Assembly: GCA_018365455.1 (NCBI GenBank)
Contig: JAGZJZ010000004.1
Coordinates: forward strand, 1 to 64,000
Direction: 5' to 3'
DNA: 64,000 nucleotides
Source: Clostridiales bacterium
GTDB lineage: Bacteria > Bacillota > Clostridia > Lachnospirales > Lachnospiraceae
Positions 7,302 to 16,421 of this stretch are shown one piece after another (position 1 is the stretch's first letter; the number at the start of each line of letters is the position of its first letter). The translations under genes and the position numbers were made by a program. Below the pieces are notes generated by a model. That model did not search any database. It was given only the letters and a program-made list of their open reading frames with translations, and was not told the DNA's origin.

Positions 7302-9251
7302 ATGGCAGAGAAAAAGCAGGCCAGAGGAACAGCTGCGAAAAAGGCTGAGAACAAGGGGATTTTGTTTGGCGATTTAGACCAGTATCTGTTTGGTCAGGGA
7401 ACACATTATGATATTTATAAAAAACTGGGTGCACATCCGCAGAAAATCGGAGGGACAGACGGCGTTTATTTCGCCGTCTGGGCACCAAATGCGGCAGATG
7501 TAAGTGTTATTGGGGAATTTAACGGCTGGAATGAGAAAGCCCATCCTATGAGGCGTATAGACCCTATTGGCGTGTACGAGGCATTCATACCGGATGCTTT
7601 TGTGGGCAGCCTGTATAAATATTATATTACCACCAAAGACGGACGAGCACTATATAAGGCGGATCCATATGGAAACCAGGCGGAAGTCAGGCCGGGTACG
7701 GCGTCCCGGATTGCCTGCATCAACAACTTTAAATGGGGAGATGCGGCATGGATTGCAAAACGTGCCCAGACAAATCAGGATGAAGAGCCAATTTCCATTT
7801 ACGAAGTTCATCCGGGTTCCTGGAAAAAGCATCCCCGGCATGAGGGAGATGAGGATGGGTTTTATAATTATAAGGAGCTTGCCCATGATCTGGTGGAATA
7901 CATAAAAGATATGGGGTATACCCATGTGGAACTGATGGGGATAGCAGAGCATCCGTTTGACGGGTCCTGGGGATATCAGGTGACCGGATATTATGCACCT
8001 ACCTCCCGTTACGGCACTCCTGCAGACTTTATGTATTTTGTAAATTATATGCATAAAAATAAGATTGGCGTCATACTGGACTGGGTACCGGCGCATTTTC
8101 CAAAGGATGCCCACGGACTTGCAGAGTTTGATGGAACCAGTACATACGAATATGCAGACCCGAGAAAGGGCGAACATCCGGACTGGGGAACTAAAGTTTT
8201 TGATTTTGGAAAAAGTGAGGTTAAAAATTTTCTGATTGCAAATGCCCTTTTCTGGGTGGAGCAGTACCACGTAGACGGATTGCGGGTGGATGCGGTAGCA
8301 TCAATTTTGTACTTGGATTACGGCAGGCAAAATGGTCAGTGGGTGCCTAATAAATACGGCGGCAATAAAAACCTGGAGGCAGTCGAATTCTTCAAACACT
8401 TAAATACCGTTGTCCTGGGGCGCAACCACGGAACCCTTATGATTGCAGAAGAGTCAACGGCATGGCCTAAGGTTACCGGCAAAGCAGAAGAGGACGGGCT
8501 TGCTTTTTCCATGAAATGGAATATGGGATGGATGAATGATTTTCTGGAATATATGAAACTGGATCCTTATTTCAGGCAGTATAATCACCATAAGATGACA
8601 TTTTCCATGACATACGCCTATGCGGAGAAGTACGTGCTGGTGCTTTCCCACGACGAGGTGGTTCATTTGAAGTGTTCTATGATCAGTAAAATGCCGGGAC
8701 AGTATGATGATAAGTTTGCTAATTTAAAGGCGGCATATTCCTTTATGATTGGACATCCGGGGAAGAAGCTGCTGTTCATGGGACAGGAGTTCGCCCAGTT
8801 CCAGGAATGGAGCGAAGCCAGGGAACTGGACTGGTATCTGCTGGGTGAAGAGAGACATGCCCAGATAAAGCATTTTGTAAAAGAGCTGCTCCATCTCTAT
8901 AAAAAAACCCCGGCACTGTATGACCATGATTATGACCCGAACGGATTTGAGTGGGTGAATGCAAATGACAATGAAAGAAGTATATTTAGCTTTATCCGTC
9001 ATTCTAAAAACGGAAAAAGCAACCTTTTGTTTGTAATTAATTTTACTCCTGTGGAACGGATTGATTATCGGGTTGGCGTTCCCAGAAGAAAGCAGTATAA
9101 GCTGATTCTGGACAGCAATGCCAGCGAGTTCGGTGGGACCGGAAAAGTTCAGCCTGAAATCTACAAGGCGGTTAAAAAGGAATGTGACGGCATGACGTAT
9201 TCCTTTGGGTATGAACTGCCGGCGTATGGAGTGGCGGTATTTAAGTTTTAA
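7302..9251 (+). CDS. glgB: 1,4-alpha-glucan branching enzyme
   Basis: 649 residues. An N-terminal CBM48-like domain (GTDGVYFAVWAPNAADVSVI...FNGW) is followed by a GH13 catalytic barrel. Catalytic residues: Asp330 in GLRVDAV, Glu383 in the AEEST motif and Asp451 in LSHDEVVH; the 53-residue spacing between the first two matches E. coli GlgB. It introduces alpha-1,6 branches into glycogen. The ATG follows the upstream GH13 stop by four bases with a GGGGTGAG site overlapping that stop, so the two are cotranscribed. No other glycogen synthesis gene (glgA, glgC) is adjacent. Length is typical of the short Firmicutes form. Confidence 0.96.
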   Translation: MAEKKQARGTAAKKAENKGILFGDLDQYLFGQGTHYDIYKKLGAHPQKIGGTDGVYFAVWAPNAADVSVIGEFNGWNEKAHPMRRIDPIGVYEAFIPDAFVGSLYKYYITTKDGRALYKADPYGNQAEVRPGTASRIACINNFKWGDAAWIAKRAQTNQDEEPISIYEVHPGSWKKHPRHEGDEDGFYNYKELAHDLVEYIKDMGYTHVELMGIAEHPFDGSWGYQVTGYYAPTSRYGTPADFMYFVNYMHKNKIGVILDWVPAHFPKDAHGLAEFDGTSTYEYADPRKGEHPDWGTKVFDFGKSEVKNFLIANALFWVEQYHVDGLRVDAVASILYLDYGRQNGQWVPNKYGGNKNLEAVEFFKHLNTVVLGRNHGTLMIAEESTAWPKVTGKAEEDGLAFSMKWNMGWMNDFLEYMKLDPYFRQYNHHKMTFSMTYAYAEKYVLVLSHDEVVHLKCSMISKMPGQYDDKFANLKAAYSFMIGHPGKKLLFMGQEFAQFQEWSEARELDWYLLGEERHAQIKHFVKELLHLYKKTPALYDHDYDPNGFEWVNANDNERSIFSFIRHSKNGKSNLLFVINFTPVERIDYRVGVPRRKQYKLILDSNASEFGGTGKVQPEIYKAVKKECDGMTYSFGYELPAYGVAVFKF

Positions 9252-9267
9252 CCGATGGAACGGGATA

Positions 9268-9365
9268 TAGATATTATTAAAATAGATATTATTAAAATAG
9301 ATATTTTTAAATTAGAAATAATTAAGTTAGAAATGATTAAATTAAAAATGATTAAAATCAATATC
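9268..9365 (+). repeat. Degenerate 15-bp tandem repeat after glgB
   Basis: About six to seven copies of a unit close to ATAGATATTATTAAA, progressively diverged (TTAGAAATGATTAAA, TTAAAAATGATTAAA). The unit is a multiple of three, and a frame opening at 9255, four bases after the glgB stop, would encode (D/E)IIK(I/L) pentapeptide repeats. There is no good ribosome-binding site and the frame continues through the following terminator hairpin, so I do not call it a gene. Confidence 0.7.
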
Positions 9366-9375
9366 ATTTTTATCA

Positions 9376-9420
9376 GAGCTTATAAAATGAGTGTATGTTG
9401 CTTATTTTATAAGCTCTTTG
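9376..9420 (+). terminator. Terminator of the tetR-GH13-glgB operon
   Basis: 16-bp stem from GAGCTTATAAAATGAG (9376-9391) with CTTATTTTATAAGCTC (9401-9416), one G-U pair, 9-nt loop, followed by a short interrupted T stretch. The T tract is weaker than that of the other terminators in this window. From here to 9673 I see no gene. Confidence 0.7.
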
Positions 9421-9659
9421 ATCATTTTGCCCTACTCAACAGACTGGAATGCTTAATGCAGTTTCCCACGCCTATCTTTTCGTACACTGCCTCTGTACAC
9501 AAAGCGTCTTAATCAGCAAAACCCAAATATTATGCATTAGAACACCACAAAACATCCGCTGAAGCACCGAAGAATGTTTTTAGATTCCTTAGATTCCTCA
9601 AATTTGAGTATCGTAACGATTAACATGTTTCATTATGCAGTTTTATGAATAAATAGATA

Positions 9660-9741
9660 TAACGTTTTACCAGTTGAATTTAAAAAGGTTTTAGTGTTAT
9701 ACTTAGAGTTAGGGAGAAGTTTAGTTAAAAGTTTTACTAAA
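9660..9741 (+). promoter_or_regulatory. LacI-gene promoter with two operator-like sites
   Basis: TTGAAT at 9674-9679, an 18-bp spacer and TATACT at 9698-9703. Upstream of the -35, TAACGTTTTA (9660-9669) is the reverse complement, at nine of ten positions, of the operator-like sequence at 10991-11001 in front of the arabinoside operon. Just after the predicted start, TTTAGT (9720-9725) and ACTAAA (9736-9741) flank AAAA/TTTT arms to make a nearly perfect palindrome. Both are candidate sites for autoregulation by the LacI protein (inference). Confidence 0.5.
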
Positions 9742-9782
9742 TGTTTATCTCTAAAATATTTACAGGGGAGGAATATATCGTT

Positions 9783-10841
9783 ATGGCAACTATTAAAGAG
9801 GTGGCGAAAGAATGTGGGGTTTCCATTGCTACAGTTTCCAATATTCTGAATGGAAAAGGAAGGGTTGGGGAAGAGACAAAGGAGCGTATTCTTAAGACGG
9901 CAAAAGAAATGGGGTATGTCCCTAATATGATGGCGAAAAATCTCAAACAGCGCAGTTCCAGAACCATTGGAATTATTACAGAGGATCTGACAGTATTTAA
10001 CTGCGTTGAGATTGTGGACGGAATAAATGAGTACCTGGAAGAAAAGGAATATACATTTTTACTGGGGAACCTGAGACTTTATAAAAAATATGACAATGCC
10101 TTTTATCACCATGAGGATTATAAAAAGCAGGTTGAAGAAGAGTTCTTAATCATGCAGAGCAAGCAGGTAGAGGGCATTATTTATATCGGGGCACACTGCC
10201 GTGAGATAAAGAGTATTCCCAAGGGGCTGAAGTGTCCGCTGGTGGTGGCGTATGGCTTTGCCGGCGACAGGGAGATTCCGTCCGTTGTATTTGACGATGA
10301 ACAGGCAGCTTATGAGGCTACCCTGGAATTAATCCGGGAGGGGCATAAGCGCATAGGTGTTATATCCGGGGATAAAGACAGCCTTCATACTTTTTCCAGA
10401 ATGGTGGGACATCAAAAAGCATTATATGAGAACAGGATCTTATATAATCCGGCATTGAATGTGACGGGAAACTGGCTGAGAAGCATGGGGTATGAGGCGT
10501 GCAGGCAATTGCTGAGGGAGGATGTAACTGCGATTTTTGCCATGAGTGACGTGATGGCGCTGGGTGTCTACGACTATGCGAATGACCATGGTGTGGAGAT
10601 TGGTAAAGATATTGCCCTGATTGGAATTGATGACAGGCAATTCAGTACAGCGTTTAAACCGGCGCTGACCACAATGGCTCTTCCTCTTCATGAAATCGGT
10701 AAAAAAGCTGCGGAAATTGTGGTGGAGCAGGTAGAAGGTTCTATGGCGGGGGGACTGGTCTACCCCTATAAAATCAAATGTATGCTGAAAAGAAGACAAT
10801 CCGTGGATAAAACGATTAAGCCAGAAATAGATGATATTTAG
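9783..10841 (+). CDS. LacI family transcriptional regulator
   Basis: 352 residues. I start at ATG 9783 because LacI proteins begin with this motif (MATIKEVAKECGVSIATVSN) and GGGGAGG lies upstream; an earlier ATG at 9741 would add residues outside the family pattern. HTH at residues 4-24 with the hinge helix PNMMAKNLKQ near residue 50, then a periplasmic-binding-protein-like sensor domain (residues ~60-340). The ligand is probably an arabinose-containing sugar, since the next operon encodes GH127, ABC transport and GH51 functions and has a palindromic site at its start. It has its own terminator at 10891. Confidence 0.93.
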   Translation: MATIKEVAKECGVSIATVSNILNGKGRVGEETKERILKTAKEMGYVPNMMAKNLKQRSSRTIGIITEDLTVFNCVEIVDGINEYLEEKEYTFLLGNLRLYKKYDNAFYHHEDYKKQVEEEFLIMQSKQVEGIIYIGAHCREIKSIPKGLKCPLVVAYGFAGDREIPSVVFDDEQAAYEATLELIREGHKRIGVISGDKDSLHTFSRMVGHQKALYENRILYNPALNVTGNWLRSMGYEACRQLLREDVTAIFAMSDVMALGVYDYANDHGVEIGKDIALIGIDDRQFSTAFKPALTTMALPLHEIGKKAAEIVVEQVEGSMAGGLVYPYKIKCMLKRRQSVDKTIKPEIDDI

Positions 10842-10890
10842 TTGGTATATTGATAGTGATTCTTTACACTAAAAAAATATAATTGTGTTA

Positions 10891-10927
10891 ATATGTACAT
10901 GTAATTTGGCATGTACATATTTTTTTT
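10891..10927 (+). terminator. Terminator of the LacI gene
   Basis: Perfect 11-bp stem ATATGTACATG / CATGTACATAT with an 8-nt loop followed by seven T residues. Confidence 0.92.
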
Positions 10928-10949
10928 GACATTTTTGTGAAAAAGGGTA

Positions 10950-11003
10950 TTGCATTATTTTGGAAATTGTAGTATAGTACTGATATCAGATAAAACGTTT
11001 AAT
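10950..11003 (+). promoter_or_regulatory. Promoter and LacI-type operator of the arabinoside operon
   Basis: TTGCAT (10950-10955), a 17-bp spacer and TATAGT (10973-10978). Immediately downstream is the palindrome AAACGTTT (10993-11000) within TAAAACGTTTA, in the position of a repressor operator over the transcription start. It matches a site upstream of the LacI gene. It is not a good catabolite-responsive (cre) element: the flanking TG and CA are missing at the required positions. Confidence 0.65.
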
Positions 11004-11086
11004 CAAAACCGCAGGACAGAGTTCATGAATTCCGATGTAAATATGTCGGGAGGCACTGGGGTTGATCAGAAACGACGGAGGCATTT

Positions 11087-13024
11087 ATGGAAAAACTAAC
11101 CTTAGTTGAACTAAACCGTACGAAGATACGGGATTCCTACTGGGATAGATATATAGACCTGGTGAAGAGCACGATTATCCCTTATCAGTGGAATATTTTG
11201 AATGATAACATACCGGATGTTCAGACAAGCCATGGGTTGATGAATTTTAAAATTGCAGCAAAAAGGGCAACCGGTGAATTCTATGGGGCTGTGTTTCAAG
11301 ATACGGATGTAGCAAAGTGGTTGGAAGCAGTTGCACTTTCACTGGAATCAAAACAAGATGAGGAACTGGAGCGTACAGCGGATGAAGTTATTGATTTGAT
11401 TGCAGAAGCACAGCAGCCGGATGGTTATATAAATACCTATTTTACCATTAAGGAACCGGATAAACGCTGGAGTAACCTGGAAGAAGGACATGAGCTTTAT
11501 ACGGCAGGGCATCTGATGGAAGCGGCTGCAGCATATTACAAAGCTACGGGTAAAAGAAAGTTTTTAGACTGTATCTGCAAATTTGCAGATTTGATATGCA
11601 ATGTATTTTCTCCTGAGCATAATAAGGATGGATATCCCGGACATCAGGAAGTGGAGATAGGACTGGTAAAGTTATATGAAGTAACCGGCAATAAAGCTTA
11701 TCTGGCACAGGCAAAAGAGTTTCTGGAACGAAGGGGAAGGGAACCTAATTATTTCCTGGAAGAAGAGAAAAGCCCGGATTATAAAAGGATTTTTCCGGAG
11801 TTTGAAAATTATCTGCCTCTGTACTCCCAATCCCATAAGCCGGTTCGGGAGCAGGATACGGCTGAGGGCCATGCAGTACGGGCGGTTTATATGTACTGTG
11901 CCATGGCGGATGTAGCATATGAGTATCAGGATCAGGAGCTGTTCCGGGTATGTACGGTACTATGGGATGATATTACACAACGGAAGATGTATATTACTGG
12001 AAGCATCGGCAGTTCCGGAATCCTGGAACGTTTTACCACAGGGTATGATCTTCCCAACAACTGTAATTATTCGGAAACTTGTGCATCTATCGGGCTTGCG
12101 CTCTTTGGAAGACGAATGGGACAGATTACAAGGGACAGTAAGTATATGGATGTGGTGGAACGGGCATTGTACAATACACTTTTGTCCGGAGTTGCAATGG
12201 ACGGACAGAGTTTCTTCTATGTAAATCCCCTGGAGGTGTGGCCGGATAACTGCCTTCCCAGAACCTCCATGGAACATGTAAAGCCGGTCCGGCAGAAATG
12301 GTTTGGAGTTGCATGCTGTCCGCCCAATATAGCAAGGACGCTGGCATCAATTGGAGAATACATTTATTTTTATGATCGTTCTTCTGTCTGGATTAACCTG
12401 TTTATCTCAAGTGAGACAAGCATGGAGATAGAAGGGCACCCGGTTCATCTGAGTCAGAAAACAAGATTTCCCAATGACGGAAATATAGAAATTTCCATTG
12501 AGAATGAAGATGAAGCGGAATTTGAGTTGGCTATTCGGATCCCTGAATACGTGAAAAAGTATGACCTTTTGCTGGATGGAAAGCAGGTTGCGGCAAAAGT
12601 GCAGAAGGGCTATGCAAAAGTAATGATTTCAGGAAAAAATCCTTCGCTGGTTTATAAATTTGCACTTGCTCCCAGAATTCTGCGAGCCAACCCCCTGGTA
12701 AAAGAGGATGTTGGCAAAATTGCGGTAATGAAGGGCCCCGTAGTGTATTGCCTGGAAGAAGTGGACAATGGTAAAAACCTTCCGGCAGTATACCTGGATC
12801 CGGAGCAGGAACTGCAGGAAAGCTATGAAGAAAATCTACTGGGAGGAACTACGATAATCCGGACAGCAGGGAAAAAAGTGACGACAGATGGGTGGCAGAG
12901 CAACGAACTATATAAAGAATCTGATCTCACAATGGAAAGTATACCGTTAATGTTTGTTCCCTATCCATACTGGGGGAACCGCCGTACAGGCGAAATGTTA
13001 GTGTGGGTGAAAGAGTTTATCTAA
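11087..13024 (+). CDS. GH127 (DUF1680) beta-L-arabinofuranosidase
   Basis: 645 residues, close to the 658 of the characterised Bifidobacterium enzyme HypBA1. The N-terminal (alpha/alpha)6-type region contains EGHELYTAGHLMEAA and the EGHAVRA motif; the metal/nucleophile motif VACCPPN is present with Cys410-Cys411, matching Cys417-418 of HypBA1. No signal peptide, so it acts in the cytoplasm on imported arabino-oligosaccharides. It is the first gene of an operon with a sugar ABC importer (12 bp downstream) and GH51, a combination typical of uptake and hydrolysis of arabinose-containing oligosaccharides. The family is firm; substrate linkage is inferred from the family. Confidence 0.92.
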   Translation: MEKLTLVELNRTKIRDSYWDRYIDLVKSTIIPYQWNILNDNIPDVQTSHGLMNFKIAAKRATGEFYGAVFQDTDVAKWLEAVALSLESKQDEELERTADEVIDLIAEAQQPDGYINTYFTIKEPDKRWSNLEEGHELYTAGHLMEAAAAYYKATGKRKFLDCICKFADLICNVFSPEHNKDGYPGHQEVEIGLVKLYEVTGNKAYLAQAKEFLERRGREPNYFLEEEKSPDYKRIFPEFENYLPLYSQSHKPVREQDTAEGHAVRAVYMYCAMADVAYEYQDQELFRVCTVLWDDITQRKMYITGSIGSSGILERFTTGYDLPNNCNYSETCASIGLALFGRRMGQITRDSKYMDVVERALYNTLLSGVAMDGQSFFYVNPLEVWPDNCLPRTSMEHVKPVRQKWFGVACCPPNIARTLASIGEYIYFYDRSSVWINLFISSETSMEIEGHPVHLSQKTRFPNDGNIEISIENEDEAEFELAIRIPEYVKKYDLLLDGKQVAAKVQKGYAKVMISGKNPSLVYKFALAPRILRANPLVKEDVGKIAVMKGPVVYCLEEVDNGKNLPAVYLDPEQELQESYEENLLGGTTIIRTAGKKVTTDGWQSNELYKESDLTMESIPLMFVPYPYWGNRRTGEMLVWVKEFI

Positions 13025-13036
13025 GGAGGAAGAAAG

Positions 13037-14470
13037 ATGAAAAAAAGAAGCAGAGTATTAGGAGTTTTATTAGCAACAGTCATGGCAGCTGCAAGTATCG
13101 CAGGATGCGGAGGCAGCGCAGGAACAACGGAAGCCGTAAAAGAGACTACAGCAGAGACCGCAGCAGCGGATACGGAAGCGGCAGAGACTAAGGGAACGGA
13201 AAAAGCATCGGCTGAAACAGAAGCAGCGGATTCTGAAAAAGCAGCCACAGCTGCAAGTGCAGATGCTGCCGAACTGGAAATGTGGACCTTCATGGAACTT
13301 CACGGAAACCATTTTCAGGATATGGCACAGAAATGGAATGAAGCAAATCCGGATCGCCAGGTCAGCTTAAACGTTAATGTACTTCCTTATGAAGACATGC
13401 ATAATAAACTTCAGATTGCCCTGCAGTCAGGAGAAGGAGCACCGGATATCGTAGATATCGAGCTTGGTAAATTTGCCAACTTCTTAAAAGGGGAGCCTCA
13501 GTTAGAAGCTTTAAATGATGCAATTGACCCTTACAGAGAAGACATTGTAGCTTCCAGAATTGAACTTTACAGCAAAGACGGACAGAATTATGGTATTCCA
13601 AGTCATGTAGGTGCAACCGTTGCTTTCTACAACACAGAAATGTTAGAAGCTGCTGATATTGATTACACCACAATTAAGACTTATGCTGATTTAAAAGAAG
13701 CAGGTCTTAAATTAAAAGAAGCAACCGGCAAATACATCATTTCCACAGATACCAGTGCATTATGGCAGTTAAACGACCTGATTGCACAGCAGAAAAAAGA
13801 CTGGGTAGATGAAGCAGGAAATGTAAATGTAAATATCCCGGAAGCACAAAAAGGACTGGAAACTTTAAAAGATCTCCAGACTGCAGGAGTCGCAACTACA
13901 ATTCCAGGCGGCAACCCGGATACAGAAGAAGCTTACGCTTACTATAATGCAGGTGAAGTGGCATGTGCGATTATGCCAATGTGGCAGATGTCCAGATACA
14001 CCAGCTATATGACGGATTTAAAGGGTAAAATAGCAATTGCTCCGGCTCCGGTTCTGGAAGAAGGAATGCCATCTTCAGTCGGCGGCGGCGGTACAGGTAC
14101 CTGTGTCACAAACCAGTGCAGCGATGTTCAGCTGGCAAAGGATTTCCTGGCTTATGCAAAACTCAGCGTAGACGGCAATATTGGTCTGTGGAATAATCTT
14201 GGATTCGACCCATGCAACATGGACGTATGGACGATGAAAGAAGTAACCCACAATCCGGATAATGAATTTGTACAGTATTTTAAAAACAATCCTTTTGACG
14301 TATTAAATGAAATTAAAGATCAGATTGGCCTGATTAAATCTACAGAAGCTTATCCGGCAATCAACAGCACATTCAGTGCAACTACTTTAAATGCAATTTT
14401 TGACAGCGACCAGGACATCACTACGGCTCTGGAAGAGGCGCAGTCCCAGATCGAAAATGAATTACAATAG
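13037..14470 (+). CDS. Sugar ABC transporter substrate-binding lipoprotein
   Basis: 477 residues. Signal peptide with lipobox SIAGC (Cys near residue 23), then an Ala/Thr/Glu-rich linker to about residue 80 and a family 1-type solute-binding domain starting at LEMWTFMELHGNHFQDMAQK. The motif YGIPSHVGATVAFYNTEML is typical of maltose/oligosaccharide-type binding proteins. Strong AAGGAGG site before the ATG. The two permeases follow after a stable hairpin, which should favour excess production of the binding protein. Substrate probably an arabino-oligosaccharide from context. No ATPase gene is present, so a shared MsmK-type ATPase elsewhere is expected. Confidence 0.93.
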   Translation: MKKRSRVLGVLLATVMAAASIAGCGGSAGTTEAVKETTAETAAADTEAAETKGTEKASAETEAADSEKAATAASADAAELEMWTFMELHGNHFQDMAQKWNEANPDRQVSLNVNVLPYEDMHNKLQIALQSGEGAPDIVDIELGKFANFLKGEPQLEALNDAIDPYREDIVASRIELYSKDGQNYGIPSHVGATVAFYNTEMLEAADIDYTTIKTYADLKEAGLKLKEATGKYIISTDTSALWQLNDLIAQQKKDWVDEAGNVNVNIPEAQKGLETLKDLQTAGVATTIPGGNPDTEEAYAYYNAGEVACAIMPMWQMSRYTSYMTDLKGKIAIAPAPVLEEGMPSSVGGGGTGTCVTNQCSDVQLAKDFLAYAKLSVDGNIGLWNNLGFDPCNMDVWTMKEVTHNPDNEFVQYFKNNPFDVLNEIKDQIGLIKSTEAYPAINSTFSATTLNAIFDSDQDITTALEEAQSQIENELQ

Positions 14471-14518
14471 GTGTTTAAAAGACGCTGGGAGGCACTAGCT
14501 TTATGAGCTGTGACAGCT

Positions 14519-14558
14519 AAAAGCAGGGGGGCGTAGAAAGCTACGTTCCCCTGCTTTT
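14519..14558 (+). terminator. Intercistronic hairpin between binding protein and permeases
   Basis: 18-bp stem (14519-14536 with 14541-14558), fully paired if two G-U pairs are counted, with an AAAG loop. The 3' arm ends in TTTT but is followed by GTAAAAAGG, so it may act as a partial terminator or as a 3'-end stabiliser that lowers permease relative to binding-protein expression. Confidence 0.75.
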
Positions 14559-14603
14559 GTAAAAAGGGATACGAATCATGCAGATGGTGAAAGGGGTAGA
14601 AAA

Positions 14604-15545
14604 ATGAGTGGCAGGAAGACGGTACCGATACAACAGCAGGAAGAGAAGAAAATTAATTTTCGGAAATTATTATATTCCCAGAAAATAGCACCATATGTGT
14701 TCATACTTCCGTTTGTCTTAACGTTTTTGATATTTTGGCTGTTTCCGTTGGCAAAGGCCGGAGTTATGAGTTTCCAGGAGGTTCTGCCTGGGCAGACATC
14801 CTTTGTGGGAATTAAAAATTACAGTAAATTAGCAGGTGACCGGATCTTTAAAATAGCGCTCTGGAACAGCCTGAAATATATGATCGGGACACTGATCCTC
14901 TTAATACCGATTCCCATGCTGCTGGCATACATGATTAACAGTAAGCTGATGGCGGCAAAAGAAATGTTCAAATCCGTATTTTTTGTACCGATCCTCACCT
15001 CCATTGTGGTAGCGGGTACTATTTTCCGCCTGATGTTTGGCGAAATGGATTCTGCATTTATGAACAGCATTATGACTGCGCTGGGATTAGAGCCGGTAAA
15101 ATGGCTGAAAAACAGTTTTACCGCATATGTGGCGCTGCTGTTTCTCGCCTGCTGGCGGTGGATGGGTGTCAATATGCTGTATTTTATCTCCGGGCTAAAC
15201 GGCATTCCCTCAGAACTTTACGAGTCGGCATCCATTGATGGAGCCACTTCTTTTAAGAAGTTTATCTATGTAACACTGCCTATGTTAAAACCGACCATAA
15301 CTTATGTTCTTACGATCAGTATTTACGGCGGGCTGGCAATGTTCACAGAAAGCTACATGCTGTGGGCAGGAAAGGATTCTCCTCAGAATATCGGTCTTAC
15401 CATCGTTGGCTACCTGTATCGCCAGGGAATCCAGAAAAATGAAATGGGTTATGCGGCAGCAGTCGGAGTCATCCTGCTGGCAATAACTATGGTGATCAAC
15501 ATTGCGCAGCTGACGTTTTCAGGCATGTTTAAGAAGGAGGACTAA
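14604..15545 (+). CDS. Sugar ABC transporter permease (MalF-like)
   Basis: 313 residues with about six membrane segments, the first near residues 25-50. The cytoplasmic EAA loop, which contacts the ATPase, is seen as ELYESASIDGATSFKKFIYV followed by TLPMLKP. It is the first of two permeases of a carbohydrate importer; the binding protein is encoded upstream. The ATG at 14604 has GAAAGGGG upstream. Confidence 0.94.
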   Translation: MSGRKTVPIQQQEEKKINFRKLLYSQKIAPYVFILPFVLTFLIFWLFPLAKAGVMSFQEVLPGQTSFVGIKNYSKLAGDRIFKIALWNSLKYMIGTLILLIPIPMLLAYMINSKLMAAKEMFKSVFFVPILTSIVVAGTIFRLMFGEMDSAFMNSIMTALGLEPVKWLKNSFTAYVALLFLACWRWMGVNMLYFISGLNGIPSELYESASIDGATSFKKFIYVTLPMLKPTITYVLTISIYGGLAMFTESYMLWAGKDSPQNIGLTIVGYLYRQGIQKNEMGYAAAVGVILLAITMVINIAQLTFSGMFKKED

Positions 15546-15549
15546 TGGG

Positions 15550-16407
15550 ATGGCACAGCAAAATGTGGGTGGAAAAACAAAAATTATATGGATGAAAATC
15601 TTCTTATTCGTATTTTTTACGCTACTAGCAATTGTCATACTGGTGCCATTTGCCGCAATGGTAATCGCCAGCTTTAAAGACGGAAAAGAACTGATCCAGT
15701 ATGGACTGAATCTGAAGATTGAACCGGCAAAGATGAGCCTCAAGAATTATGTTTATCTGTTTACCGGAGAGCACAGTTACTTTACCTGGTTTATCAACAG
15801 CGTGTTTTTAACCGTTGTACAGGTAGTGCTGACCCTCTTGGTGAGCGCCTGTGTAGGATACGGATTTGCGGCTTACAATTTCAAAGGGAAGAATTTCTTC
15901 TTTGTCTGCGTACTTCTGATCTTAATGGTACCATTCGAAATTCTGATGCTCCCTTTGTATAACCAGATGATCGGCATGAAACTCAGCAATACATATACCG
16001 GAATTGTCCTGCCTTTTATGGCAAATGCTTCCACTATTTTCTTCTTCCGCCAATACCTGGAGGGTATTCCCAAGGAATTAATTTCTGCAGGGCGTGTGGA
16101 TGGAGCAACTGAATATGGAATCTTTGCAAGGCTGATTTTCCCTATTATGAAGCCTGCAATGGCTTCTATGGCAATTTTAAACGGTATGACTTACTGGAAT
16201 AACTTTCTGTGGCCGCTGTTGATTTTAAGGGATGATAAGAAGTACACCCTGCCAATCGGTCTGAATACGTTATTGACACCTTATGGAAACAATTATGACC
16301 TGCTGATCGTGGGTTCCTGCTTCTCGGTAATTCCTATATTAATTCTGTTCCTCTGTTTTCAGAAATATTTTATAGAAGGTATGGTAGCGGGAGCTGTGAA
16401 AGGTTGA
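15550..16407 (+). CDS. Sugar ABC transporter permease (MalG-like)
   Basis: 285 residues, about six membrane segments. The EAA loop is SAGRVDGATEYGIFARLIFP, and the C-terminal YFIEGMVAGAVKG is the classic MalG-type ending. AAGGAGG overlaps the end of the preceding permease gene. Its TGA stop (16405-16407) sits immediately before the GH51 start region, so transport and hydrolysis genes are tightly coupled. Confidence 0.95.
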   Translation: MAQQNVGGKTKIIWMKIFLFVFFTLLAIVILVPFAAMVIASFKDGKELIQYGLNLKIEPAKMSLKNYVYLFTGEHSYFTWFINSVFLTVVQVVLTLLVSACVGYGFAAYNFKGKNFFFVCVLLILMVPFEILMLPLYNQMIGMKLSNTYTGIVLPFMANASTIFFFRQYLEGIPKELISAGRVDGATEYGIFARLIFPIMKPAMASMAILNGMTYWNNFLWPLLILRDDKKYTLPIGLNTLLTPYGNNYDLLIVGSCFSVIPILILFLCFQKYFIEGMVAGAVKG

Positions 16408-16421
16408 TGGAGGATATGAAA

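Noticed and set aside
9255..9512. 85-codon frame after glgB made of IIK(I/L)(D/E) repeats
   Set aside because: No ribosome-binding site, low complexity from the 15-bp repeat, and it reads through the operon terminator hairpin.
10985..11005. Possible catabolite-responsive element at the arabinoside operon start
   Set aside because: The central ACGT is present but the flanking TG and CA of the cre consensus are out of place; it fits a LacI-paralogue operator better.
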